From Conus ventricosus (Eukaryota; Mollusca; Gastropoda; Neogastropoda; Conidae): 64,000 nucleotides of DNA. The translations under genes and the position numbers were made by a program. Positions 36,055-47,015 of the stretch are shown in pieces. The notes under the pieces are model-generated. The model searched no databases. It was given only the letters and a program-made list of their open reading frames with translations, and was not told where the DNA came from. Within the stretch, counting starts at the first letter, position 1; every line of letters starts with the position of its first letter. The stretch is from assembly GCA_018398815.1 (NCBI GenBank), contig CM031602.1, positions 102,100,511 to 102,164,510 on the forward strand, in the 5' to 3' direction.

Positions 36055-37881
36055 TGACGTTCATTCATAAGCTCGGGTCATTTTCATTGAGAAAATGACG
36101 CAATCGATACATGACGTTTATTTGCTCTGCACTTGTTTTATATTTCTATATCCAAACGACGAAACTAATTGTTAGTTTTTGCTTTAGTGCAGTGCGCTCA
36201 TGATTTCAAACGTTGTGTATACTTGTATTTGTATTAATAATAAAATAATTTACAATCTTAGAGTTTGGAAAACCATGGTATTGACCAATCATAATAATCC
36301 AAGTGTCAGTTGTTTCTCCATCCGCGCATGTGCAGTAAGTGTTGGCCGTTGCTTCTTACAAAACTGATCAACCAAGTTGACGAGAAATTGGCGACACGAA
36401 AGGTCTAACTTTTCGAAGAGGACAAACCTTCGAAGGAATCATCGAGGCAGACTGAAAGGGGACTGCAGGCATCGACGACACCACACCTTACGGGAAGGCG
36501 AAACGATCATCGTTCCGTGGCGGGAAGACGATAGTGTAGCCATTGAAGACTGTGTTGAGGTAAATAGATCGAAATCATTTTTTCGTGTAGCGCAACAAAA
36601 TTTATTTCAATATAATCGTATTAAGGCACATTTACCGGTTCAATAATATTTTGTGCGTGCGATCATCTAAAATGCTCTAAATTAATATTTCAGATTTACC
36701 AGTCAACACATATGATTGATTGTGGAGCTGTCATTTTCATTTGTTTGCTCTCATCATATCGTGTTGTCATTTATTAATCTATATTATACAAATTCTATTT
36801 CAGTTCACCGTTGCATGCAAACATATTTAGAAGATATGATATTTGTGTGAATGCAGATTATTATTTATAGAATCGTAAACGAGTTCAAGTTATGAACGGA
36901 ACATTTTCTCAGATCTAAGTGATCTGTATAGTATGAAGATTAACGTGATTTGATTTAATCTGTTCAGGGATTAAATATAATCGTAATTTATCAAGCATTA
37001 AGCCTTGGCGAATAACACAGTCAAGGCAGATTGGAATATTCATGTACACTTTCCTTCTTTGTTAACGAGTTATATTGTAAAGCAATTTTTGAAGGAAATC
37101 AATTGTAAATGATAGAGCAAGCTAGTGCAATTGTAAAGTGTGTCTAGAGCGTGTAGTGGGTGGAATAGTGATGTGCCACTATAGAGCAAGATCTAAGACG
37201 ATTGTTATCTTGCAGGTACTTTTCCTTTTACGTCCATCCTGTTCATCTCTCCGCATCTTTATCCTCATCTTCGTCACACATCTTTATCCTGCTACATTCT
37301 TCGTCGAGAGGAACGTGCTGGCGTGACAACCTTGCCGGGATCTGGAAGTGAACTGTGAACGTCAGCGGAACTCTGGAACGCTACACGATTCTGTGAAGCT
37401 GAGTGGCAATCACATAAACACATCCCTCCGCATTCAAGCACGCCACAACACACTCAGACATTTTGTATATTTTTTTTGTGCATAACTATATTCCATGTGT
37501 ATTCTCCGGAAGATATTCTGGTAGCACGAACGGACAATCGATATTTGTGCTACTGCAAGAAGCGAAGTGGAGATGGACAGAGACTTTACTGTTTCCAAGT
37601 GAATGTGCTGATCAATTTCTTTTGTGTGTAATTCATTTCATAGGGGACAAACGGACATCAGCATTGAAAGCAACAAAACGACATATTCACTGCAGATCAT
37701 CATCATCGTTACTCATACTTTATTAAATTCAGTTGTTGTTATCAAGATCAAACCTCTTGTTCCATCTTCAGAAAGAAAGTGAAGGGAGTGGACGAAAGTT
37801 TGACTTTCCTACAATTGTCTATCGTTCTTGTCTGAGCATTCAACCATCATTTATGAATGGGGCTTTATTAAAAACGTCACA
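36053..37881 (+). repeat. 5' LTR of LTR retrotransposon D (1829 bp)
   Basis: It starts TGTGACGTT directly at the end of the CA repeat and ends AACGTCACA, a perfect 9-bp inverted terminus. A primer-binding site follows eight bases later. The LTR has no coding content. The last part (from about 37600) is present again at about 40850 because of the tandem duplication. The 3' LTR is not in the window. Confidence 0.8.
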
Positions 37882-37888
37882 TATTATT

Positions 37889-37908
37889 TGGGGGCTTGTC
37901 CCAGGGAT
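37889..37908 (+). promoter_or_regulatory. Primer-binding site of element D, tRNA-Pro-like
   Basis: TGGGGGCTTGTCC followed by CAGGGAT resembles the proline tRNA site seen in element A (TGGGGGCTCGTCC), with one difference in the first 13 bases. The second copy of this locus has the same sequence at about 41089. Confidence 0.65.
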
Positions 37909-38004
37909 CTTTCGATCTGAAAGTACCTGGAGGTTCAGTGACGCAGGCAAGAATTGTAGACCACAACCTTCACCTTTTTTCTAGTGGGAGGTTGGACGGT
38001 ACTA

Positions 38005-39610
38005 CACATCATTATTGAAGGGCCAGGAACGTTTTTGAGTCAATTTTTGAAAGGAGAAATAACCTATTTTCTCTTACTCTTTTCTCCAATTCGTTGCCGT
38101 AACTGAATGGATAAGAGCTCAGACAACATTGCAGTTTCCTTTTGGCACGTGTTTGGGGATTTGGCGATTTGCAATGGGCGGCCCAAGGAAGACAATTTCC
38201 ACACGAAATTGTCGAATTTTCAGCAGGGTCTCTCTGACGACGCAGGCAAGGTAGCGACAAAATTCGCTTTGCACGTGCAAGGCAAGCCCTTTTTGAACAC
38301 TACTCCAGCCAAAGTTGCCCGCAGACGAGGATAAAAAGGACCCGTTCTTGGTTCGTTTTAACCATGCTTGCAAGACGACGGATGACGGACGAGCAGCGGG
38401 GGAGAGCCCTCGCTCTGCTTGATGAAGGCCTAGCGCAGCGGGAAGTTGCTAGACGACTTGAAGTGTCGCATTCCACAATCCAGAGACTGCTGGAGCGCTT
38501 CAATGAGACTGGAGCAGTCCAGGAAAGGCGTCACACGGGTCGACCCAGAGTAAACGACAAGACAGCAAGACCGCTACCTTGTCCTCTCCGTCCTGAGGGA
38601 AAGGGCATTCACTGCGGTGACCTTGAGGGGTCAGCTGAGGGACGCAACAGGTGCTAACATCAGCTGCAGCACGGTGAGAAGACGGCTACATGAGGCAAAC
38701 TTGAGGTCACGGAGACCGGCCGTCCGACCCGTGCTGTCACCAGTCAACAGAGTGCGCCGCATGACCTGGGCCAGGGAGCACGTGACCTGGACAAGGCAAC
38801 AGTGGGCCCGAGTCTTGTTTTCGGATGAGTCCAGGTTCACCCTGACCTTTAACGATGGCCGGGCTCGGGTGTGGCGACGTCAAGGGGAGAGGTTTGCTGA
38901 CGCCACTGTCCAAGAGCATAACCGGTACGGCGGCGGGTCGGTGATGGTGTGGGGTGGCATGAGCCTTGTTGCCCGGACCCCCCTGCTCCCCATTGACGGC
39001 ATCCTGAACAGGGTCCGGTACCGGGACGAGGTTCTGGTGGCCGTGGCACTGCCTGCGCTTGTGGACCTTGGTCAAGGCGCCATCTTCCAGGACGACAATG
39101 CACCTGCGCATCGAGCACGCCTCATGACCGACTTCCTGGAGCAGCATGAAGTCGTCCGTATGGCCTGGCCAGCGTGCTCACCTGACCTGAACCCAATTGA
39201 ACACCTCTGGGATGTGCTCGGGAGGCGCATCAGGGACAACCACCCCCACCGGGCACCCTGGCCAGGCTGGTCGACATCCTGCAGATCGAGTGGGCGGCCA
39301 TCCTCAGGACACACTCCGTACCCTTGTGGGGTCGATGCATCGGCGCTGTGAAGCATGCATCCAGGCTCGGGGCAGACACACGCGATATTGAAAACAGATT
39401 GGCCAAATCTGACACTTTCTGGTTTTTGAAAAGGGGGGGATGTTCCTTTAAATGCATGTGCTGTTCAATAATGGGTCATTGTGCTAATTTCTTTTTCCAA
39501 AACAGGTGTGGAAATGATGAAATAAAACATAGAATCAATTCTAAACATTGTCAATTATTTCAACTTAAAATTAGAGAGGAAGGAAGAAGTGGCCCTTAAA
39601 TTATGATGTG
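38005..39610 (+). mobile_element. Tc1/mariner-like DNA transposon, copy 1
   Basis: Length is 1606 bp. The terminal inverted repeats start CACATCATTATTGAAGGGCC at 38005 and end with the inverse GGCCCTTAAATTATGATGTG at 39610 (18 of 20 match). The left flank is TA; the right flank reads CA, so the expected TA duplication is imperfect. It lies in the leader of element D. Confidence 0.85.
38364..39389 (+). pseudogene. Tc1-like transposase, frameshifted in copy 1
   Basis: The same protein as the intact copy at 41561-42589. An extra A near 38552, and missing C residues in runs near 39244 and 39303, break the frame. Because the other copy is intact at each of these sites, the breaks may be assembly errors rather than decay. 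Confidence 0.8.
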
Positions 39611-40384
39611 CAGTTTTATGTGTTGACCATCTAAACATATAATTAGAAAATTTTGAATTTCACATTTTGTTCATGAATCATTTGTATTTATTTCGTTAGT
39701 CGCGACGCTATTTGTTTATTATTTCCCTTATTTTAGAAAAGGCCTCAACACAGTACAGAGAAAGTAACGACCTTGGCCAATTCACGTCATATTACCAGGA
39801 CATGTCTTAACTTCTTATTAGATCTATTTCACTAGATCTATTGTGAAGAAAAAGATTTTATTCAAGTTGCCAGGTTAGTGCAATCTTGACGTTACTGCAT
39901 TGGAGTGGTGCAGTGGTATTGTATTTTGTGTCGATTGGGACACAAGGATTAGAGTAAAGTATTGATACTCTAAAGCGCATTTCAATGAAAGCTATTAACT
40001 TGGGTGCGAGGTGGCACCACAGGCTATTTTGCGGGCGCCGTATTGCTTTGGTGAATCGTACGTACGATATCGGAGATATATTTTTCAGCGCGTCCGTTCG
40101 TCAGTTAGTATGTTCGTTGGGTAGCTGAGTGTACAAACCTTGGTTTGGTTTGTTGACGTGTTTTGAATACACGTGTTCGGGGTTTCGAGTGTAGTTATCC
40201 CATTTTTACTGCACAGGGTTGTGTAGTGTGTTTCCCAGTCGTGGTGGGAAGTTGTTTCTTTACACTCTGTGTTCTGAAACGTGTGTCAATATCATTTGGC
40301 ATTAATGCGTGATGGTGTTCAGTTTCCGCGTTATTTGTATTTATCAAATTTGTTAAGACAACAGGACTTGCAGTGGTAGGGGAC
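39611..40384 (+). other. Leader of element D, copy 1
   Basis: Non-coding leader between the transposon and gag. The same sequence is at 42809-43583. No frame or repeat was recognised. Confidence 0.6.
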
Positions 40385-40800
40385 ATGCCAACAAGAAAGT
40401 CCCGACGTCAGGCATCTGCCACTGACGAAAGTCAGTCTCAGCAGATTCAAACTAGTGCGCAATTCCAACAATGGAAAGCCGAGGCACTAGAGCTAGGCCT
40501 AAAAGGAGCAGAACTCGCTCTTTACATCAAGGAAAAGGAAGAACGTGAAATGGAATGAGAACGAGAGAAGGAACGTGAGGAACGAGAACGAGAGCAACAA
40601 GAAAGAAAGGACGAAAGAGATCGAGAAGAAAGAGAGGCCGAGAGACAATTACAGCTAGAGTTAGCAAGAATAAAAGCAGGAAGCAGTGATGATGCTCAAC
40701 CAAGTGCTAGCGCCCAAGCATTCTAAGACTGTAGTGTCGGCTAAGGTCAAGTTACCTTACTTAGAAGACAAGGACGACCTTGAGTCAATGACTCAATTTG
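40385..40800 (+). pseudogene. gag: gag of element D, truncated first copy
   Basis: Starts MPTRKSRRQASATDESQ and runs into a charged helical region (KEKEEREME, then EREKEREEREREQQERKD). A TGA (40556-40558) splits the helix in the same place in both copies. This copy keeps the frame through REEREAERQLQLELARIKAG, where the other has lost a base. It breaks off at about 40800 at the duplication join. Confidence 0.8.
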
Positions 40801-41202
40801 ACAGGGGATTATTTTCCATAATGTTGATCATTCTTTTTGTTAATTCATTCAAGGGACAAACGACTCGATTGAACAACAAAACGACTATTCACTGCGTCAT
40901 CATCATCGTTACTCAACTTTATTAAATTCGTTGTTGTTATCAAGATCAAACCTCTTGTTCCATCTTCAGAAAGAAAGTGAAGGGAGTGACGAAAGTTTGA
41001 CTTTCCTACAATTGTCTATCGTTCTTGTCTGAGCATTCAACCATCATTTATGAATGGGGCTTTATTAAAAAACGTCACATATTATTTGGGGGCTTGTCCC
41101 AGGGATCTTTCGATCTGAAAGTACCTGGAGGTTCAGTGACGCAGGCAAGAATTGTAGACCACAACCTTCACCTTTTTTCTAGTGGGAGGTTGGACGGTAC
41201 TA

Positions 41203-42808
41203 CACATCATTATTGAAGGGCCAGGAACGTTTTTGAGTCAATTTTGAAAGGAGAAATAACCTATTTTCTCTTACTCTTTTCTCCAATTCGTTGCCGTAAC
41301 TGAATGGATAAGAGCTCAGACAACATTGCAGTTTCCTTTTGGCACGTGTTTGGGGATTTGGCGATTTGCAATGGGCGGCCCAAGGAAGACAATTTCCACA
41401 CGAAATTGTCGAATTTTCAGCAGGGTCTCTCTGACGACGCAGGCAAGGTAGCGACAAAATTCGCTTTGCACGTGCAAGGCAAGCCCTTTTTGAACACTAC
41501 TCCAGCCAAAGTTGCCCGCAGACGAGGATAAAAAGGACCCGTTCTTGGTTCGTTTTAACCATGCTTGCAAGACGACGGATGACGGACGAGCAGCGGGGGA
41601 GAGCCCTCGCTCTGCTTGATGAAGGCCTAGCGCAGCGGGAAGTTGCTAGACGACTTGAAGTGTCGCATTCCACAATCCAGAGACTGCTGGAGCGCTTCAA
41701 TGAGACTGGAGCAGTCCAGGAAAGGCGTCACACGGGTCGACCCAGAGTAACGACAAGACAGCAAGACCGCTACCTTGTCCTCTCCGTCCTGAGGGAAAGG
41801 GCATTCACTGCGGTGACCTTGAGGGGTCAGCTGAGGGACGCAACAGGTGCTAACATCAGCTGCAGCACGGTGAGAAGACGGCTACATGAGGCAAACTTGA
41901 GGTCACGGAGACCGGCCGTCCGACCCGTGCTGTCACCAGTCAACAGAGTGCGCCGCATGACCTGGGCCAGGGAGCACGTGACCTGGACAAGGCAACAGTG
42001 GGCCCGAGTCTTGTTTTCGGATGAGTCCAGGTTCACCCTGACCTTTAACGATGGCCGGGCTCGGGTGTGGCGACGTCAAGGGGAGAGGTTTGCTGACGCC
42101 ACTGTCCAAGAGCATAACCGGTACGGCGGCGGGTCGGTGATGGTGTGGGGTGGCATGAGCCTTGTTGCCCGGACCCCCCTGCTCCCCATTGACGGCATCC
42201 TGAACAGGGTCCGGTACCGGGACGAGGTTCTGGTGGCCGTGGCACTGCCTGCGCTTGTGGACCTTGGTCAAGGCGCCATCTTCCAGGACGACAATGCACC
42301 TGCGCATCGAGCACGCCTCATGACCGACTTCCTGGAGCAGCATGAAGTCGTCCGTATGGCCTGGCCAGCGTGCTCACCTGACCTGAACCCAATTGAACAC
42401 CTCTGGGATGTGCTCGGGAGGCGCATCAGGGACAACCACCCCCCACCGGGCACCCTGGCCAGGCTGGTCGACATCCTGCAGATCGAGTGGGCGGCCATCC
42501 CTCAGGACACACTCCGTACCCTTGTGGGGTCGATGCATCGGCGCTGTGAAGCATGCATCCAGGCTCGGGGCAGACACACGCGATATTGAAAACAGATTGG
42601 CCAAATCTGACACTTTCTGGTTTTTGAAAAGGGGGGGATGTTCCTTTAAATGCATGTGCTGTTCAATAATGGGTCATTGTGCTAATTTCTTTTTCCAAAA
42701 CAGGTGTGGAAATGATGAAATAAAACATAGAATCAATTCTAAACATTGTCAATTATTTCAACTTAAAATTAGAGAGGAAGGAAGAAGTGGCCCTTAAATT
42801 ATGATGTG
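41203..42808 (+). mobile_element. Tc1/mariner-like DNA transposon, copy 2
   Basis: Also 1606 bp, with the same terminal inverted repeats and the same flanks as copy 1. It is probably the same genomic insertion seen twice. Confidence 0.85.
41561..42589 (+). CDS. Tc1-like DD34E transposase, intact (342 aa)
   Basis: It would cut and paste the transposon at TA sites in the nucleus. The N-terminus is a paired-like helix-turn-helix (residues about 5-60, with GLAQREVARRLEVSHSTIQR) and a basic GRPR hook near residue 60. The catalytic triad is D in SDESRF (residue about 151), D in QDDNAPAH and E in SPDLNPIEHLWD; 34 residues separate the second Asp and the Glu. Length is normal for the family. The start is the first ATG, 358 bp inside the left terminus, and the stop TGA is followed by about 220 bp to the right terminus. 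No stop or missing catalytic residue is seen, so it may be competent. Confidence 0.93.
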   Translation: MLARRRMTDEQRGRALALLDEGLAQREVARRLEVSHSTIQRLLERFNETGAVQERRHTGRPRVTTRQQDRYLVLSVLRERAFTAVTLRGQLRDATGANISCSTVRRRLHEANLRSRRPAVRPVLSPVNRVRRMTWAREHVTWTRQQWARVLFSDESRFTLTFNDGRARVWRRQGERFADATVQEHNRYGGGSVMVWGGMSLVARTPLLPIDGILNRVRYRDEVLVAVALPALVDLGQGAIFQDDNAPAHRARLMTDFLEQHEVVRMAWPACSPDLNPIEHLWDVLGRRIRDNHPPPGTLARLVDILQIEWAAIPQDTLRTLVGSMHRRCEACIQARGRHTRY

Positions 42809-43583
42809 CAGTTTTATGTGTTGACCATCTAAACATATAATTAGAAAATTTTGAATTTCACATTTTGTTCATGAATCATTTGTATTTATTTCGTTAGTCG
42901 CGACGCTATTTGTTTATTATTTCCCTTATTTTAGAAAAGGCCTCAACACAGTACAGAGAAAGTAACGACCTTGGCCAATTCACGTCATATTACCAGGACA
43001 TGTCTTAACTTCTTATTAGATCTATTTCACTAGATCTATTGTGAAGAAAAAGATTTTATTCAAGTTGCCAGGTTAGTGCAATCTTGACGTTACTGCATTG
43101 GAGTGGTGCAGTGGTATTGTATTTTGTGTCGATTGGGACACAAGGATTAGAGTAAAGTATTGATACTCTAAAGCGGCATTTCAATGAAAGCTATTAACTT
43201 GGGTGCGAGGTGGCACCACAGGCTATTTTGCGGGCGCCGTATTGCTTTGGTGAATCGTACGTACGATATCGGAGATATATTTTTCAGCGCGTCCGTTCGT
43301 CAGTTAGTATGTTCGTTGGGTAGCTGAGTGTACAAACCTTGGTTTGGTTTGTTGACGTGTTTTGAATACACGTGTTCGGGGTTTCGAGTGTAGTTATCCC
43401 CATTTTTACTGCACAGGGTTGTGTAGTGTGTTTCCCAGTCGTGGTGGAAGTTGTTTCTTTACACTCTGTGTTCTGAAACGTGTGTCAATATCATTTGGCA
43501 TTAATGCGTGATGGTGTTCAGTTTCCGCGTTATTTGTATTTATCAAATTTGTTAAGACAACAGGACTTGCAGTGGTAGGGGAC

Positions 43584-44640
43584 ATGCCAACAAGAAAGTC
43601 CCGACGTCAGGCATCTGCCACTGACGAAAGTCAGTCTCAGCAGATTCAAACTAGTGCGCAATTCCAACAATGGAAAGCCGAGGCACTAGAGCTAGGCCTA
43701 AAAGGAGCAGAACTCGCTCTTTACATCAAGGAAAAGGAAGAACGTGAAATGGAATGAGAACGAGAGAAGGAACGTGAGGAACGAGAACGAGAGCAACAAG
43801 AAAGAAAGGACGAAAGAGATCGAGAAGAAGAGAGGCCGAGAGACAATTACAGCTAGAGTTAGCAAGAATAAAAGCAGGAAGCAGTGATGATGCTCAACCA
43901 AGTGCTAGCGCCCAACGCATTCTACAGACTGTAGTGTCGGCTAAGGTCAAGTTACCTTACTTAGAAGACAAGGACGACCTTGAGTCATATTTGACTCAAT
44001 TTGAAAAGGTGGCAGTCATCAACGGATGGAACGAGGAGGAATGGGGTGCCAGGTTAGCTCCATTACTCAAGGGCAGAGCTAGGGAAGCGTATGTGAAACT
44101 ACCCGCGGCAGAGTCGGCGGACTATAACCTCATCAAACAGGCACTTTTGCATAAGTATCAACTGAGTGCTGGTCATTACAGACAGAAATTTCGTACAGCA
44201 CACAAAGAGAGCACTGACACGTCATTGTCATTATGGGATCGTTTGTCTATGTGGCTAGAGAGTGGTTGAATTTGTCCAACAGGACAGAAAAGATTTGAAA
44301 GAAATGTTAATCCTGGAGAAATTTTTGGAAGCATTGCCTTTTGATCAGGCAAGATTTGTCAGAGAGAGAGATCCACAGACTGGAAAGGAAGCTGTTGCAG
44401 CAGCAGATCTGTTTGAACAGACGAGACTTGTGGAGAGGAGTTACCATGATAGCAAACCTGATCATCGTAGGTATGGTCATGGAAATGACAACAGAGGTCC
44501 ACACAAGGAAGCTCGGAAAGAGGACAAGCCGAGGGGATCTGTACCTGACAAGGGAGCAACGACAGGAGAAATTATCGCTTTCAGATAAAGTGTTACCAAT
44601 GTGGAGGACGACATCACCAGAGGGATTGCACGCAAAAGAG
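43584..44640 (+). pseudogene. gag: gag of element D, full-length copy
   Basis: The N-terminus is the same as the first copy, with the in-frame TGA at 43755-43757. The gag core follows from about 43934: AKVKLPYLEDKDDLESYLTQ, KGRAREAYVKLP, HKYQLSAGHYRQKFRTAHK, and after a frameshift near 44262 LEALPFDQARFVRERDP. The zinc knuckle KCYQCGGRHHQRDC lies at about 44588-44629, one residue short of the standard CCHC spacing. It has a coil plus helical core plus knuckle layout like element A. Frame breaks occur near 43828, 44262 and 44585. Confidence 0.85.
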
Positions 44641-44754
44641 AAATGACACAGCGATGTGTACTACGACAACAGCTGCACAATGTCAACTGAAGGATGATCA
44701 ACAGTTGTGTGATAATTGAAAGGGGATCGAATTCAATCCTTATTGCACGGTAGA

Positions 44755-45020
44755 AGTAGAAGGAAAAAACGGTGGATGCTGTGAGAGATACAGGCTCTAC
44801 CATGACGATCGTGAGGAAGGACTTAGTTCCAGAGCATTGTTATACAGGTCTGAAAAAGGAGGTATCACTGGCATCGTCATCAGTCAAACAAAATCTTCCT
44901 GTGGCGAATGTACACATGGAGACTCCCTACTTCTCGGACAAAACTGAAGTACTCGTTATGGAGAAACCCGTTTGCCCGGTATTGATTGGAAATACACGCA
45001 AGCAAGAAACAAGGGGATAG
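44755..45020 (+). pseudogene. pol: pol of element D: aspartic protease
   Basis: VDAVRDTGSTMTIVRKDLV (44773-44829) carries the DTG active site of a retroviral-type protease. The domain continues to FSDKTEVLVMEKPVCPVLIG (44933-44992), its normal C-terminal block. The aspartate is intact. A frame change at about 45000 separates it from the linker to integrase. Confidence 0.85.
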
Positions 45021-46118
45021 TTAATGTACCTGTCTATCCCATCCAAGCAGCAGCAGTTACCGGCAAACAGATGAAACCGCTCAAGATTAAAGAAGCGACA
45101 TGCAGCATTGTATCTCCTGCAGAGTTGAAAGAAGAACAGACAAAAGACCCATCACTCAAGAAGTTGATTGAGTTGGCCCGCAAACCAGAGAACGCACGTA
45201 CCAGCAAAACAGGTGTTGAAACGTCATTTATGATCAAGAAGGGAATACTGTATAGGAAGGTGCGTACACCAACGACGCAACATACCCAAGTTGTGGTACC
45301 CAGGAAACTTAGATCTAATGTACTACTAGTAGCTCATGACATACCTATGTCTGGACACCTTGGTGTGAGACGTACGAAAGAGCGTCTACTACCACGATTT
45401 CTTTTGGCCAGGAGTGGAAGGTGACATTCAAAAGATATTGTGCGTCATGCGATACGTGTCAGAGATGTATTGGCAGAAATAGTATCAGGAAAGCACCAGT
45501 TCAGAGGATGCCACTGATAGAGATACCATTCCATCGTGTTGCAGTGGATATCATTGGACCCATCAACCCCATGTCATCATCAGGGAAGAGATACATTCTC
45601 ACCGTAATCGATTATGCTATGCGCTACGCAGAAGCAACAGCACTCCGTAACATCAACACAGAAGCAGTGGCTGAAGCTTTGTGGGAAATCTGGACGCCAG
45701 TGGGAATACAAACGCAAATTCTCACGGACAGAGGTAGTCAATTTCATTCTGGGACAATGCAAGAGTTCAACAGACTCTTGAACATCAAAGGCATCACCAC
45801 AACGCCATACCACGCTCAGACCAACGGACTCGTGGAAAGATTCAACGGCACGTTGAAGGTCATGTTGAAGAAACTTTGTTTGGATCAACCCAAAGAATGG
45901 GACAGATTTCTTCCAGCAGTATTGTTCGCTTACAGGGAAGCACCACAAGAATCACTCAAGTTCTCACCATTTGAACTACTCTATGGAGACATGTGCGTGG
46001 ACCAATGCAAGTCTTAAAACAGATATGGACAGACGAGGAGCTAGAAACAGACGTCAGAACAACAGCGGAATATGTCATTGATCTGAAGGAGAGGATCGAA
46101 GAAACATGCAAGATAGCT
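45021..46118 (+). pseudogene. pol: pol of element D: integrase, N-terminal and catalytic domains
   Basis: After a linker (AELKEEQTKDPSLKKLIELA, 45123-45182) comes the H2C2 domain: HDIPMSGHLGVRRTKERL (45338-45391), then CASCDTCQR (about 45436-45462). The catalytic core has VAVDIIGPI (first Asp), ILTDRGSQFHSGTMQEF (second Asp) and NGLVERFNGTLK (Glu), all present. The segment 45421-46017 is one open frame. The domain continues as DLKERIEETCKIA until a LINE interrupts it at about 46118. It resumes at 48945. A frameshift near 45405-45421 is probably a base error. Confidence 0.88.
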
Positions 46119-46336
46119 AATAATAATAATAATAATAATAATAACGTACATTTATAGAGCGCCCTTTCTCACTAGAGCTCACAGCGCTTTACAATGTTTA
46201 ACTATAAACATGTCAAAAACAAACATCACTATACAAAACCATAAACCCAGTCACCTCATCAATTATGACAATGAAACACAGCAAGGAAAGGGGGGGGGGG
46301 GGGGGGCTAGCCAACCAACATTGACACCACACACAC

Positions 46337-46374
<38 letters not shown>

Positions 46375-46489
46375 ACGCACGCGCGCGCGCGCACGTGCGC
46401 ACACTGTCAGTTTTCAAGTGTAACACTTACAACACGTAACGCCATGACACACCCAATAACAGGACAAAAATGTTTTCTATAGAAAAAAA

Positions 46490-47015
46490 TCCTTGAACAG
46501 ATGGGTTTTTGAGAGCAGAGCGGAAAGCAGAGTCAGTTTTGGCAGAGCGGATCGAAAGTGGGAGAGAGTTCCAAACGGAAGGGGCTGCAAAAATGAAGGA
46601 CGTTCACCATAGGTTTTTGTTGAAACGCGTGGCTTCCAGAGTGTGAGAGTGTCAGATGATGAGTGGGGTGATTCTTGCCAGTGTGTATATGCGAACCAGG
46701 TGAGAAGATAGACAGGGCCAGATCCATTGACGGCGCGAAAACACATGCATGCAATTTTGTATCTGATGCGTGCTGCTATGGGAGCCAGTGCAGAGTGTAA
46801 AGATTCGGGGTGATATGGTCTCTACGTGGAACCCTCAAGACCAGGCGTGCTGCAGTATTTTGTAATCTCTGAATTCGTTGTATAAGATCTTGTGGGCAAT
46901 TTACAAGGAGACAATTGCAATAATCCAGACGGGAGAGCACAAATGCTGAAACGAGAGTTTTTGTTGCCTCAATTGAGAGGAAATGGCGAATTGAGCTGAT
47001 ACGACGGATCACCAC
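46490..47015 (-). pseudogene. LINE in D: reverse transcriptase C-terminal part, copy 1
   Basis: The minus strand from 47015 reads MVIRRISSIRHFLSIEATKT, then VLSRLDYCNCLLVNCPQDLI and LHWLPIAARIRYK-like, the post-palm and thumb region common to CR1/L2/Jockey-type LINEs. The palm itself (the DD motif) is absent. It is cut by a frameshift near 46775. Confidence 0.8.

Larger units (their letters stand above)
37600..40800 (+). repeat. Tandem duplication I, first copy
   Basis: This segment (LTR end, leader, Tc1-like transposon, gag start of element D) recurs at about 40850-44000 with near identity. Differences are almost all single-base indels. The join at about 40795-40870 is visibly noisy. See the finding on probable false duplication. 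Confidence 0.85.
40850..44000 (+). repeat. Tandem duplication I, second copy
   Basis: Second copy of 37600-40800. It continues without interruption into the rest of gag and pol of element D, whereas the first copy breaks off inside gag. Confidence 0.85.

Noticed and set aside
35694..36098. Thr/His and Cys/Val repeat proteins from CA/TG tracts
   Set aside because: Translation of dinucleotide repeats on both strands, seen also at 13725-13955, 28623-28844 and 30891-31114.
37138..37984. Small frames in the LTR and leader of element D
   Set aside because: Short, unrelated to known proteins, located in an LTR defined by perfect inverted termini.
38737..39147. Minus-strand frames opposite the Tc1 transposase
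   Set aside because: Shadow frames caused by GC-rich codons of the transposase; identical shadows occur at the second copy.
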